Assembly (NCBI GenBank): GCA_020052515.1
Contig: JAGVOW010000060.1
Coordinates: 1-41,161, forward strand
Length of the DNA stretch: 41,161 nucleotides
Reading direction: 5' to 3'
Source: Brevinematales bacterium
GTDB taxonomy: Bacteria; Spirochaetota; Brevinematia; Brevinematales; JAOACQ01
Part shown: piece by piece, positions 16,664 to 25,743 of the stretch
Numbering within the stretch: position 1 is the first letter of the stretch
Layout of the letters: every line of letters starts with the position of its first letter
Translations under genes and position numbers: made by a program
Notes under the pieces: model-generated
What the model saw: only the letters and a program-made list of their open reading frames with translations
Database searches by the model: none
Told to the model about the DNA's origin: nothing

Positions 16664-17064
16664 AAATGTTCCTCGAACTCTGACAGAGATATTGCCAACG
16701 AAGGAATAATCGCAACAATGGGCTGCTCTATTTCATTGAGCCATTCTTTTACCGAGCTCACCGTCGATATGGATTTGATCATCCCAAGGCCGCTGTCTAT
16801 AACGATTTCGGAAAACAAATCTCCGCTTTCCCGGAGAATGAATTTCCCCCTGATTTTATTTTCAACACTAATTCCGCCCTCATAATCCTGACAAAGAATT
16901 ACTTCTGTTTCCTTAAATACCGCGAAGGCCTTTTTCCCCGCATAAACCCATGGAGGAATCTCGAGCGTTACAATCCGGAGGAATTCCTCTTTATGCCGAA
17001 ACAAAAGGGAATAAAAATGCCCGAATTTTTTAATATCAACAATTTTTCCTTCAATTCGGTTCAT
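16660..17064 (-). CDS. Mop/TOBE-like small molybdate-binding protein
   Basis: A 134-residue protein that appears to consist of two tandem TOBE/Mop-type strand domains: residues about 1-65 (RIEGKIVDIKKFGHFYSLLF) and about 70-134 (NKIRGKFILRESG, then EIVIDSGLGMIKSISTVSSV and VAIIPSLAISL). The second half follows the Mop pattern of a glycine-containing strand, a central S-V turn and a final I-P/K-x-x-x-V-x-L strand. Such proteins bind or store molybdate. The start at 17064 overlaps the HEPN-like gene's stop; the ORF extends upstream but without a ribosome site. The assignment is by pattern and by location between mod genes. Confidence 0.6.
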   Translation of the reverse strand: MNRIEGKIVDIKKFGHFYSLLFRHKEEFLRIVTLEIPPWVYAGKKAFAVFKETEVILCQDYEGGISVENKIRGKFILRESGDLFSEIVIDSGLGMIKSISTVSSVKEWLNEIEQPIVAIIPSLAISLSEFEEHL

Positions 17065-17462
17065 TTGAACAATTGTTTCTCCGTAAATATTTTTACTTCC
17101 AACGCGGTTGATAAAAACAACCGGACATCTTTCTCCTTTAAGGTTTTTCTGCCGCATTGGTCAATAGAACAGATATCCTGAAAACTATCCATTATCAGAA
17201 GTTTCTCCTTAAGCTTTCTTGAAAGAGGCATAACTTTAGTAACCTCATTTGCCAGATCTTCGAGTGTATGATTTTCCGGTAGTCTTTTATGGTAAAGAAG
17301 AAACCCCATAAATAATTTTTCAATGGCCATCGCGGAAATATTATAAAGAATAACCGGAGTAAAAACTTTTGGCCTATTCGAGGCGTTGAGCGCCGTTTTA
17401 AGGTAATCCAAGCCTTCCCGGTAAAACTGCTCCCAGATTTCATTATTCTTTACGCTATTCAT
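17061..17462 (-). CDS. HEPN-like helical protein in the mod gene cluster
   Basis: A 133-residue all-helical protein. The core ILYNISAMAIEKLFMGFLLYHKRLPENHTLEDLANEV resembles HEPN domains, in which A-x-x-A-x-E-K is followed by a long helix and a T/H-x-L-x-x-L element. The RNase motif R-x4-6-H of toxic HEPN proteins is not apparent, so a binding or scaffold role is more likely. It is placed between modA and the Mop-like gene and overlaps the latter by ATGA. I know of no established role for such a protein in molybdate uptake. Confidence 0.55.
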   Translation of the reverse strand: MNSVKNNEIWEQFYREGLDYLKTALNASNRPKVFTPVILYNISAMAIEKLFMGFLLYHKRLPENHTLEDLANEVTKVMPLSRKLKEKLLIMDSFQDICSIDQCGRKTLKEKDVRLFLSTALEVKIFTEKQLFK

Positions 17463-17485
17463 AACACCCCCTTTAGTACTCTCAA

Positions 17486-18250
17486 TTAAGGCTGTTGGTA
17501 CCCATATCTACGAAATATTTTTTGGGCCTGCTCCGAAAAAATAAATTTATAAAATTTCCGGACTTCGGGATTCCTGATCGAATTATTCAGGATCAGAATT
17601 CCCTGCTCTATTGGTTTATACAAATTGGTGTCTATTTTCACCCAATTTATCTTGGATCGGATTATTTCTTTCCGATTATTGTCATAAATCATGGATTCGG
17701 CAATGAAGCCAACGTCAGCCGATACGGCCACATATTCTGCGGCCTGCTGAATGTTTTCCGCGTAAATCAATTTGTGCTTTATTGAATCAAACAATCCGGC
17801 ATTCGACAAGGCAATAGCGGCGGCTTTTCCGTAAGGAGCGACTCGCGGATTTGCCAGAGCGATCTTTTTTATATTTGCCTGTGTCAGGAAAGATAACCCG
17901 CCGGACAAAGGCGAATGAACCGCTGTAAGTAAAAGCAGTTTTCCGTAAGCGTAAACCTTTGGAGGATAAAGCGCCAACCCTGATTCAAAAACTTTTTTCG
18001 GGTATTCCATGTCGGCCGACATAAAAATATCAAAAGGAGCTCCGTTCAATATCTGGGCAGCCAGCTTTCCACTGGAAGCCGTAACTATCAAAATTTCATT
18101 GCCAGGATTTTCGATGTTATAAGCTACTTTCAAATCCTTAACAACGGAGGCTAAATTGGCTGCCGCCGCAATAGTTATTGTGCTTTTATTTTCTGCATAT
18201 GCCTGGATAAGACTCATTGCGAATAACAGTATTGGCAATAACCATTTCAT
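17486..18250 (-). CDS. modA: Molybdate-binding periplasmic protein
   Basis: A 254-residue Sec-exported substrate-binding protein that captures molybdate for ModBC. Signal peptide residues 1-19 end AYA. The mature protein begins with ITIAAAANLASVVKDL and has TASSGKLAAQI, which supply the oxyanion-binding serines, then GAPFDIFMSAD, ALANPRVAPYGKAA and DVGFIAESMIYD, all ModA landmarks. The start is supported by GGAGG. It follows the ferredoxin gene by 16 bp within the nif operon. Confidence 0.92.
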   Translation of the reverse strand: MKWLLPILLFAMSLIQAYAENKSTITIAAAANLASVVKDLKVAYNIENPGNEILIVTASSGKLAAQILNGAPFDIFMSADMEYPKKVFESGLALYPPKVYAYGKLLLLTAVHSPLSGGLSFLTQANIKKIALANPRVAPYGKAAAIALSNAGLFDSIKHKLIYAENIQQAAEYVAVSADVGFIAESMIYDNNRKEIIRSKINWVKIDTNLYKPIEQGILILNNSIRNPEVRKFYKFIFSEQAQKIFRRYGYQQP

Positions 18251-18266
18251 ATTTCACCTCCAGGCT

Positions 18267-18575
18267 TTATGACATAAGATAATTCCCGGCAGGCTTTCCT
18301 TCCTCCAGTGCGTCGAGGATTTCATCGATGGCCGACTCACTTTCAACCTTGCCGTACCACCAGTTCTCCGGGTAAATAATCATGGCCGGCCCCCGGTCGC
18401 ATACTTTCAGACAGCCCGTGCTGGAAACGGATATTCCTGCCATTCCGCGGTCGGCTATTTCATTTTCCATATACTGCAGAAGGCGCATGCCTCCTTTCTT
18501 CGCACAGACACCCTGCGCCTCGCCGGACATCCGGAAGCTGCCACAGACAAAAATGTGACGTTTCGGTTTCTGCAT
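18267..18575 (-). CDS. Thioredoxin-fold [2Fe-2S] ferredoxin
   Basis: A 102-residue electron carrier with ligand cysteines 11, 24, 55 and 59 (FVCGSFRMSGEAQGVC and STGCLKVCDRGP). This pattern marks the thioredoxin-like 2Fe-2S ferredoxins that often occur in nif clusters. GPAMIIYPENWWYGKV is the usual C-terminal landmark. A role in electron supply to nitrogenase or cofactor assembly is inferred from position directly after nifB. AGGAG supports the start. Confidence 0.88.
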   Translation of the reverse strand: MQKPKRHIFVCGSFRMSGEAQGVCAKKGGMRLLQYMENEIADRGMAGISVSSTGCLKVCDRGPAMIIYPENWWYGKVESESAIDEILDALEEGKPAGNYLMS

Positions 18576-18615
18576 ATTTTACTCCTATGTATAAGGGGCT
18601 TAAGCCCATTTTTTA

Positions 18616-19869
18616 TCAACATCCGCCGCCCGTTCCGGAACAGCTGCCGGCATTACAGCGGCCGGGGGTTTTTAGAAAAATTTTAGGTATCTCTTTCCCT
18701 GAAAGCACGGCTTTAGAGGCTTCCGCTATCATTCCCTCCATGGTAATCACTTTTATTCCATGGTTTTCCAAGATTGTTTTAGGAATATCACCAATCCCGC
18801 TGACCAATACCGCCAAGCAGTCCAGAAGACTCTCGGATAAAGCAATCCACCGGTCAGTACCCCCGCCGGAAGGCGGTGCTTGACGGCGGTTCACCAGTTC
18901 TATTGCGCCATTGTTCATTTTGAATATCCAGAAAGCCTTTGCCTCCCCCATGTGTTGATTAACAAAAAGCCCTTCCATGCTGGCGACGGCGACATAAGGC
19001 CTTTCTTTCGATATTTTTGGGAGAGAAGCTTCTTTCAACAATTTAAAAGCCTCGGCGCTCATTGCCTCTCCAATTAACCCGGCGGCGTCGGCCCGGCAGC
19101 GGCTGCAATGGTTCATCTGGGGAAGAAGGCCAGCGGCCTGTTTTTTTATTTCAGCAAGCATATCATGGTTTGGGGGCAGGATTCCCTCAAACTCCGTTCC
19201 TTCGACATGGTAGAGCGGAATAAAGTTGATAATATCCGCTCCTAATTCTTTCGCTTTTCTGGCGACTTCCACGGCATGGGCCTCATTAATACCTGGAATA
19301 ATTACGGTATTTATTTTGACCGTTATGCCTTCCGCCTTGAGGCTTTTGATCGCTTCTATCTGTTTCTCAAGAAGAATTTTCGCGGCTTCCAGGTCTCTAT
19401 AAACTTTTCTGTCATAACGTACCCAGGCGGCTATTTTCGACCCAATTTCCGGATCAATGGCATTCAGCGTTATCGTCACATGGCTGATATTGACTTTAGC
19501 GAGTTCTTCCGTGTATTTTGAAACCTCAAGGCCATTGCTGGCTAAACAAAGAAGCATATCCGGATATTTCCCGCGAACCAGCCGGAGCGTCGAAATCGTT
19601 TCATCAGCGTTGGCAAATGGGTCTCCGGGGCCGGCAATGCCGACAACGCTAATGTTACTAATTTTTGTCATAACCTTATCCAGATATTCAACAGCTTGGA
19701 GCGGATTCAACACAATGCTCGAAACGCCGGGTCTCGACTCATTGACGCAGTCAAATTTACGGTTGCAGTAATTACACTGGATGTTGCACTTCGGCGCTAC
19801 GGGGAGGTGGATCCTTCCAAACTGATGACGCGCTTTCTCGTTAAAACAGGGATGGTTCTCAATATTCAT
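18616..19869 (-). CDS. nifB: Nitrogenase cofactor biosynthesis protein NifB with C-terminal NifX-like domain
   Basis: Radical-SAM enzyme that makes NifB-co, the 8Fe-9S-C core of FeMo-co. From ATG 19869 (417 residues) it shows HPCFN, the radical-SAM motif Cys28-x3-Cys32-x2-Cys35 (CNIQCNYC), GIAGPGDPFAN, and the later cysteine pair NHCSRCRADAAGLIGE. Residues about 295-400 form a NifX/NafY-like domain (VAVASMEGLFVNQHMGEA and onward), followed by a Cys/Gly tail ending GSCSGTGGGC. The GTG at 19881 overlaps the nifEN stop, but ATG 19869 has GAGGA at better spacing. No separate nifX is present, so this fused domain may carry the cofactor. Confidence 0.93.
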   Translation of the reverse strand: MNIENHPCFNEKARHQFGRIHLPVAPKCNIQCNYCNRKFDCVNESRPGVSSIVLNPLQAVEYLDKVMTKISNISVVGIAGPGDPFANADETISTLRLVRGKYPDMLLCLASNGLEVSKYTEELAKVNISHVTITLNAIDPEIGSKIAAWVRYDRKVYRDLEAAKILLEKQIEAIKSLKAEGITVKINTVIIPGINEAHAVEVARKAKELGADIINFIPLYHVEGTEFEGILPPNHDMLAEIKKQAAGLLPQMNHCSRCRADAAGLIGEAMSAEAFKLLKEASLPKISKERPYVAVASMEGLFVNQHMGEAKAFWIFKMNNGAIELVNRRQAPPSGGGTDRWIALSESLLDCLAVLVSGIGDIPKTILENHGIKVITMEGMIAEASKAVLSGKEIPKIFLKTPGRCNAGSCSGTGGGC

Positions 19870-19877
19870 AATTTTCC

Positions 19878-22607
19878 TCACAAATAACTATAGCCGACCG
19901 GCGAAGACTCCTGTTTACCTGCCAGAATGGTATTCACAATCCGGTCATAAAGCTCCTGGGTTCCCCTGTATCCTACATGATGAAGCCTTTGTGCTCCAAA
20001 GCGGTCGTGAATCGGAAAACCCGCGCGCACCAGAGGCACATTCAGCAACCGGGAAAGGGAATATCCCTTACTGCTTCCGATCAAAAAGTCTGATTCTATG
20101 TCTTTCATACTTTCCAGAATAGTCATATGATCCGCGTTCTCGATCACGCGAACCGCTTCCACCGTATTATTTAAGACCGCTTTCAAAGCAGATTCATATC
20201 CATTTTCTGAAGCGCCTGTCGCGCAGATAGCTGGAATGATCCCGACCTCATCCAGAAAAGAAGCCATTCCGATAACAAAATCGGCGTCGCCGAACACTAC
20301 CGCTTTTTTTTCAAAAACGACTTTGTGCCCGTCAATGTAAGAATCAATGAGCCTTCCCCTTTCCATCGCGTATTTTTCCGGTATTTTTCTTCTGCTGATC
20401 TTCTCCAGTTCCAGAAAGAAGGCGTCGCATTCGTCCATGCCGATCGGAATACCCAGATTCACTCTTTTTACCCCGAATTTTTCTTCCAGATAAGAGGCGG
20501 CAGTTTTTCTCCCTGGAAGCGTCCGCCCCAGCTCAAGAGAACCTGACGCACGTCCCATTCGCCTGATGAAAGCAAGGGGCGTTCCGCCTTTTGGGACCTT
20601 CTGGTATTCCTGCCAGTTCGGACCATCCAGAGTGTCTGAATAATCCGGCAGTAGGGTGTAATCCAGTCCAAAATCCGAAAGAATCTCTTTCAGGTGCCGG
20701 ATATCGGAAGCGGAAAGAAGGCCGGAAAATAAATTCACAAAAGATTCTTTTTCTCCTCCTTCAGCCATTGCTTCCACGGCTGAGCGCAGCGCGTTCTGGA
20801 ACCCGTCAGCATGTGTCCCGCTGTAGCTTGGCGTTGATGTCAGAATAAATTTAATATCTTTATATTCAGGATGCTTCTTTTTAAAATTCTCCAAAAACAT
20901 CGCGGTATCATCGCCTATTGTTTCCGATAGACAGGTGGTCGCGATTCCCACCGCTTCCGGCTGATACTGGCATATCACATTTTCCAGCGCCGCCTCCATA
21001 TTTTCACCACCGCCGAAGATAGCGGACTCTTCGCTAAAATTAGTCGAAGCCACATCCAGCGGTTCGCGATAATGGCTGATTATGTAGCGGCGGATATAAG
21101 TCGAACAACCCTGAGACCCGTGTACCAGAGGCACGCAGTTCTCAATTCCTTTATAAACAAAAACAGCGCCGAGCGGTGAACAAAGCTTGCACGCGTTCCT
21201 CGCCGAGACATGGGTTCTAGCCGCCTCACCCCAGTCCCCTCTCCAAATTTGGAGAGGGGCGGACGAAGGCCGGGGTGAGGCGGCCGCGTACTTCCACACT
21301 GGGCTCATGACACTCGAATAAACCTCACGGCAAAAATTCACCATCCCCGAAAATCCTGCAAGAGGGGTTTTGCGTTCGTGATTGTGATCGCAAAAGCCAA
21401 TCCCCATTTTGTAAGCGATCGGACGCTCTTTCACACCGCCGATTAATAGGTCTACTCCTTTTTCCCGGATAAATTTCGATAGTTCCAGCGGATTGGTGTC
21501 GTCCACAATCACCGTACCCGGATCGCAGATTTCTTTTAAATAATTGTAGTCGTCTTGATTACCGGTCTGTGAGCCGACCACGGATGTTGTCATACCAATA
21601 TGCCTCAAGGCCTTAACCAGCGAAAACGCTTTGAAAGCCCCGCCGACATAAATAGCCGCTTTTTTCCCGGCCAGCGCTTTTCTGTAACGCTCCATTTCCG
21701 GCAGGATTTTTGTGACTTCATCCTTTACCAGCTCTTCCGTTTTTTTCTGAATATCCGGGTAATTCAAAAACTTCGCCACATCATACAAAGCGCCTGCCAT
21801 ATCCTCAATGCCAAAATAAGAAACCCGGACATACGGAATGCCGTATTTTTCGAGCATCATCTTCGCCAGATGAGTCATAGAACCGGAACATTGAACCACA
21901 TTGAGCGCCGCATGGTGGGAAGCGCGGATTTCATCTACCCGTCCGTCCCCGGTAATACAGGAAAGAACTTTCACTCCCATTTTGCGGTAATAGCTCTTGA
22001 TGATCCAGGTTTCGCCGGCAACATTGAAGTCCCCCAATATATTAATGCTTTTTGGGATCGTCCCTTCGGAACCGCCAGTCCCGACAAGCTGAAATACCGC
22101 AACGCAGGCGGCTTTATAGCCGTCTTTCTTGGTTCCTCTAAATCCCTCTGACTGCACGGGAATTACAGGAATGCCGCTTTCAGCGGCAACTTTACGACAA
22201 ACCGCTTCCACATCGTCACCGATCAATCCCACAATGCATGTCGAATAAACAAACGCCGCCTTCGGCTGATGGTCCCGGATCAATTCAGTGAGAGAAGCGT
22301 AAAGCTTGTTCTCGCCGCCATAGATCACGTCTTTTTCGCATAGGTCAGTGGAAAAACTCAAGCGGTGGAGCTCCGGCCCGCTGGATAAAGCCCCGCGAAT
22401 ATCCCAGGTATAGGCGGCACAACCGATCGGGCCATGAATCAAATGAAGCGCGTCAGCTATCGGGTAAAGCACCACGCGCGATCCGCAGAAAACGCAGGCG
22501 CGCTGACTAACCGATCCAGCGAGGCTCTTTTTCTCGCAAGACAATTCATGGCTATCTTTCCCGTTCTCAAAAACCTGGGGTTTTCGTTTTTCCAGAATAT
22601 TTACCAT
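19878..22607 (-). CDS. nifEN: Fused FeMo-co scaffold protein NifE-NifN
   Basis: A 909-residue fusion of the two scaffold subunits on which NifB-co matures to FeMo-co. NifE half (1-441): cluster cysteines 38, 63 and 124 in RACVFCGS, GPIGCAAYTWD and YSTCIVGLIGDD, ending MSPVWKY. NifN half (from about 470): RNACKLCSPLGA, LVHGSQGCSTYIRRY and TTCLSETIGDD. The joint (residues about 442-463) is encoded by a palindromic repeat (21220-21284) and reads A-A-A-S-P-R-P, then ends W-G-E-A-A. No in-frame start codon with a ribosome site lies after the repeat, so NifN seems to be made only as a fusion. Start ATG 22607 follows AAGGA; an upstream ATG at 22637 lies inside the preceding repeat. Confidence 0.92.
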   Translation of the reverse strand: MVNILEKRKPQVFENGKDSHELSCEKKSLAGSVSQRACVFCGSRVVLYPIADALHLIHGPIGCAAYTWDIRGALSSGPELHRLSFSTDLCEKDVIYGGENKLYASLTELIRDHQPKAAFVYSTCIVGLIGDDVEAVCRKVAAESGIPVIPVQSEGFRGTKKDGYKAACVAVFQLVGTGGSEGTIPKSINILGDFNVAGETWIIKSYYRKMGVKVLSCITGDGRVDEIRASHHAALNVVQCSGSMTHLAKMMLEKYGIPYVRVSYFGIEDMAGALYDVAKFLNYPDIQKKTEELVKDEVTKILPEMERYRKALAGKKAAIYVGGAFKAFSLVKALRHIGMTTSVVGSQTGNQDDYNYLKEICDPGTVIVDDTNPLELSKFIREKGVDLLIGGVKERPIAYKMGIGFCDHNHERKTPLAGFSGMVNFCREVYSSVMSPVWKYAAASPRPSSAPLQIWRGDWGEAARTHVSARNACKLCSPLGAVFVYKGIENCVPLVHGSQGCSTYIRRYIISHYREPLDVASTNFSEESAIFGGGENMEAALENVICQYQPEAVGIATTCLSETIGDDTAMFLENFKKKHPEYKDIKFILTSTPSYSGTHADGFQNALRSAVEAMAEGGEKESFVNLFSGLLSASDIRHLKEILSDFGLDYTLLPDYSDTLDGPNWQEYQKVPKGGTPLAFIRRMGRASGSLELGRTLPGRKTAASYLEEKFGVKRVNLGIPIGMDECDAFFLELEKISRRKIPEKYAMERGRLIDSYIDGHKVVFEKKAVVFGDADFVIGMASFLDEVGIIPAICATGASENGYESALKAVLNNTVEAVRVIENADHMTILESMKDIESDFLIGSSKGYSLSRLLNVPLVRAGFPIHDRFGAQRLHHVGYRGTQELYDRIVNTILAGKQESSPVGYSYL
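21220..21284. repeat. Palindromic repeat, family 2, copy B, inside nifEN
   Basis: A 65-bp copy: outer arms GCCGCCTCACCCC and GGGGTGAGGCGGC, inner arms CCCCTCTCCAAA and TTTGGAGAGGGG. It falls exactly between the conserved end of NifE and the conserved start of NifN and is read through as a linker. Other copies are intergenic. Confidence 0.88.
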
Positions 22608-22619
22608 AAATTTTTCCTT

Positions 22620-22686
22620 CGCCTCACACCGCCTCACTTAGTTCGACACCCCTCTCCAAATCTGGAGAGGGGACGGGGGTGAGGCG
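22620..22686. repeat. Palindromic repeat, family 2, copy C, between nifK and nifEN
   Basis: Outer arms CGCCTCAC and GTGAGGCG with an inner CCCCTCTCCA/TGGAGAGGGG hairpin. It fills nearly the whole gap from the nifK stop (22687) to the nifEN ribosome site. It may also affect message stability or partial termination within the operon. Confidence 0.8.
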
Positions 22687-24063
22687 CTACATTACCAGCT
22701 CAAATCTTTCTTCCGGTGCATCCCTGTCCTGGCGGTCCATCACAGCGGAAAGAACCCTTTCCAAAAGCCTCAGGGCCCCTTTATACCCAACCATGGGAAA
22801 GTATTGATGCCCGATCCGGTCATAAATAGGGAAGCCGGTCCGAATGAGAGGAATATCCTCGTCTCTGGCAATATACTTGGCATACGTATTTCCAAAGATC
22901 AAATCCGGCTTGTCGTTTTTGACCAATTGATGGAATAGAAACATATCGCTTCCAAGGCCGTATTTCACAGTCGTCTTTTCCCCGGAAGCTTCATGCACCC
23001 GGCGTTCAAATTTCGGGCCGGCAGGTGTTCCGGTAACCACAACTGTTACTTTCATATCCAGGTCAGTCAGAAACTCCGCGAGCGAACTGAGCTGATCGGG
23101 GTCTCCCACCAGGGCGGCCTTCTTACCGTAAAAATACTGGTGCATATCAGTTATAACGTCCAACAACTGACCTCGTTCAAACTTAATAGAATCAGGGACA
23201 TTCACTCCGGCTGTCTTGCGGAGATTGTCGACAAATATATCTGTCGCGCGAAGTCCAATCGGTAAATCCAGTATTTCACAGGGGACTTTGCACTTAGTAT
23301 CCAGCGATTTTGCCGCCGGTAGTGAAGCCGTACGTCCCAGCGCCAGAGTAAAAAAACTGTCCCCCGCGCTCTTAATTTGATCCACTGTCGCTCCTCCATT
23401 CGGGAACATCTTAAATTTTCCGGTCATTGGCCCGTTCAACACGCCGGAGGTATCCGGAAACATCACGGACTTTACGCCCATTTCGGACATGATTCTTTTT
23501 AATTCAGCCATATCGGAGGGCTCAACAAATCCGGGAATCAGATTGATCTGCTTCTGCCGGCTACCGGTATTCTCCGAAAAGTAAGTTACCATGCTCTGCG
23601 TCATATTAGCGAAGCCGGTCACATGAGAGCCTTTGAAGCTAGGTGTATTGGTATGGATCACCCGTTTGCCCTTCGGAATTTTTCCCTCTTCCTGCGCTTT
23701 GCGGATGATTTGGTTCAGGTCATCACCGATCACTTCGGACAAGCATGTCGTGTGAACCGCGACTACATCGGGATCATAAACTGTGAAGATGTTGTTAATG
23801 CCTTCCAGCAGATTGGCCTGTCCGCCGAATACCGAAGCGCCTTCCGTGAAGGAACTGGTGGTTGCCATCACGGGCTCTTTATAGTGCCTCGTGAGTGCGC
23901 TACGGTGATATGAGCAACATCCCTGAGAACCATGGCTGTGCGGAAGGCATTTGTGTATTCCAAGAGCCGCGTACATCGCTCCTACTGGCTGGCATGTTTT
24001 AGCGGGATTGATTGTCAGCGCTTCCCGCTCCTCCAATTTTTTTGGTGTATGTCTTAATAACAT
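22687..24063 (-). CDS. nifK: Nitrogenase molybdenum-iron protein beta chain
   Basis: Beta subunit of the MoFe protein; with NifD it holds the P-cluster. Visible P-cluster ligands are Cys24 (KTCQPVGAMYA), Cys49 (SHGSQGCCSYHR) and Cys107 (TTCLSEVIGDD). At 458 residues it lacks the ~50-residue N-terminal extension of the Azotobacter/Klebsiella type, as usual in anaerobe-type nif clusters. AGAGAGG precedes the ATG, 14 bp after the nifD stop. Paralogous to the NifN half of the next gene. Confidence 0.96.
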   Translation of the reverse strand: MLLRHTPKKLEEREALTINPAKTCQPVGAMYAALGIHKCLPHSHGSQGCCSYHRSALTRHYKEPVMATTSSFTEGASVFGGQANLLEGINNIFTVYDPDVVAVHTTCLSEVIGDDLNQIIRKAQEEGKIPKGKRVIHTNTPSFKGSHVTGFANMTQSMVTYFSENTGSRQKQINLIPGFVEPSDMAELKRIMSEMGVKSVMFPDTSGVLNGPMTGKFKMFPNGGATVDQIKSAGDSFFTLALGRTASLPAAKSLDTKCKVPCEILDLPIGLRATDIFVDNLRKTAGVNVPDSIKFERGQLLDVITDMHQYFYGKKAALVGDPDQLSSLAEFLTDLDMKVTVVVTGTPAGPKFERRVHEASGEKTTVKYGLGSDMFLFHQLVKNDKPDLIFGNTYAKYIARDEDIPLIRTGFPIYDRIGHQYFPMVGYKGALRLLERVLSAVMDRQDRDAPEERFELVM

Positions 24064-24077
24064 AATATTTACCTCTC

Positions 24078-25730
24078 TTAGTTGTTCCAGGCATAGTTGC
24101 CGGCTAATTCCGGGCTATTGTCCCAGGGGGCTTTTACAAGACTGAAGACTTTTGTATTGACCAGCCGGTCGATCTCGCGGTAAAAATTGACCGCGCCTTT
24201 AAACCCAGCATAAGGCCCGCTGTAATCGTAACTGTGAAGCTGTTTGAGCGGAACTCCGCTTTTCTGGATCACATATTTTTCTTTAATGCCCGCGCAGAAT
24301 ACAGCCGGCTTATATTTTTCAATCAGCACTTCTGCCTCATAGTGGTTGAGGTCGTCAATAACAAGGGTATTGTCCTTCATTTCCGACATCATCCCTTCAT
24401 AATCATTAAACCGCATTCCCGATTTTTCGAGCTCTTTCATCTCCTTTTCCGTCTTTCTCTCCCGGTAGCGCTGGGGATCAGCTTCCACGGAAAGCTCCTC
24501 GATGTTTCGGGTATCAGCGTCCACCACAATGTTTGGGATAACCTTCCGGCCTTCATAATCATCGCGGTGCGCAAATTCATAACCGGCAGAAACGGTTTGC
24601 ATCCCGATTTCCGTAAACAACTCTTGGTAATGATGGGCGCGGGAACCTCCGACAAATAGCATCGCCAGTTTTCCTTCGCAACGTTCTTTTACTTCAAGAC
24701 GAATCTTTTCCACTTCAACCAATTCAGAGGCTATGACTTTTTCCGTTTGAGCAATTAGTTCTTTATCGCCAAAATAGGCTGCCATTTTACGCAGAGACTT
24801 TGCGGTTGCTTCCGCACCTACAAAATTTACTTTAAACCATGGAATGCCGTACTTCTTTTCCATCATTTCCGCAAGATAATTGATCGAACGGTGGCACATG
24901 ACCACATTTAGGTCGACTGTATGCGCACTAGCAAATTCGTCATATTCAGAATTGCCGCTAAATGTCGAATGCAGGGTAAATCCGCACTTGTCGATAATCC
25001 GCTCAATTTCAAAAGCGTCGCCGCCGATGTTGTACTCGCCCAGAATATTGAGCTTAAATTTTCCTTCTTTTTCCTCTTCGAGCTGACCCACGACATCGGT
25101 AAATACTTTGTTATTAGCCACATGGTGGCCTGCCGACTGGCTCACCCCTTTGTATCCCTCGCAGGAAAAACCAAAAATGTTCACGTCGGGATACTTTTCT
25201 TCCATTTCTCTCGCGACCGAGTGAACATCGTCGCCGATCAGTCCGACCGGACAGGTCGAAAAAATGCCGATGGCTTTGGGGTGAAAAAGCGCGACCGCTT
25301 CATCAATGGCCTTTTTGAGCTTCTTTTCACCGCCGAAGATAATCTCATCCTCCTGTAAATCGGTAGACATCGCATAAGGCATGTAATTCGGGTGCTTGTC
25401 CGATTTGGTCCTGGTCTGGTTCCTTCTGGTCAGCCAGCTATAGAAGCCGCAGCCGATCGGCCCATGCGTAATCTGCAATATGTCCCGCGTCGGCCCAAGA
25501 ACCACGCCTTTGCATCCCGCATAAGCGCATCCACGCATAGACAGGATGCCCGGAATAGTTCTCGTATTGGCCATAATCTCCTGAACCTGCTCGCCTTCAT
25601 TTACCTTATTTACAATAATTTGTTTCGCTCTTTTTCTGGCAACCTTGGCCGGATATTTCGCAAGAATTTCTTCTTTTACTTCCGCCGCATCGGGTAATTT
25701 TGCAATGCTTTTTTCTATCGTATTATCCAT
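24078..25730 (-). CDS. nifD: Nitrogenase molybdenum-iron protein alpha chain
   Basis: Catalytic alpha subunit carrying FeMo-co. P-cluster cysteines are 68 (MRGCAYAGC), 94 (GPIGCGFYSW) and 160 (FSTCPVGLIGDD). FeMo-co ligands are Cys279 (VVMCHRS) and His499 (QLHSYDYSGPYAGF), and the substrate-site histidine lies in SAGHHVANN. At 550 residues it is longer than the 490-residue proteobacterial form because of an inserted charged segment at about 410-455 (ADPQRYRERKTEKEMKELEK), seen in clostridial and methanogen-type enzymes. Residues fit Mo-nitrogenase rather than VnfD or AnfD, and no anfG/vnfG gene is present. GGAG precedes the ATG. Confidence 0.96.
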   Translation of the reverse strand: MDNTIEKSIAKLPDAAEVKEEILAKYPAKVARKRAKQIIVNKVNEGEQVQEIMANTRTIPGILSMRGCAYAGCKGVVLGPTRDILQITHGPIGCGFYSWLTRRNQTRTKSDKHPNYMPYAMSTDLQEDEIIFGGEKKLKKAIDEAVALFHPKAIGIFSTCPVGLIGDDVHSVAREMEEKYPDVNIFGFSCEGYKGVSQSAGHHVANNKVFTDVVGQLEEEKEGKFKLNILGEYNIGGDAFEIERIIDKCGFTLHSTFSGNSEYDEFASAHTVDLNVVMCHRSINYLAEMMEKKYGIPWFKVNFVGAEATAKSLRKMAAYFGDKELIAQTEKVIASELVEVEKIRLEVKERCEGKLAMLFVGGSRAHHYQELFTEIGMQTVSAGYEFAHRDDYEGRKVIPNIVVDADTRNIEELSVEADPQRYRERKTEKEMKELEKSGMRFNDYEGMMSEMKDNTLVIDDLNHYEAEVLIEKYKPAVFCAGIKEKYVIQKSGVPLKQLHSYDYSGPYAGFKGAVNFYREIDRLVNTKVFSLVKAPWDNSPELAGNYAWNN

Positions 25731-25743
25731 AATTTACTCCTTT

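Noticed and set aside
24078-25730. Vanadium or iron-only nitrogenase (VnfD/AnfD)
   Set aside because: No delta-subunit gene, the neighbours are modABC, and the NifD cofactor-site context is of the Mo type.
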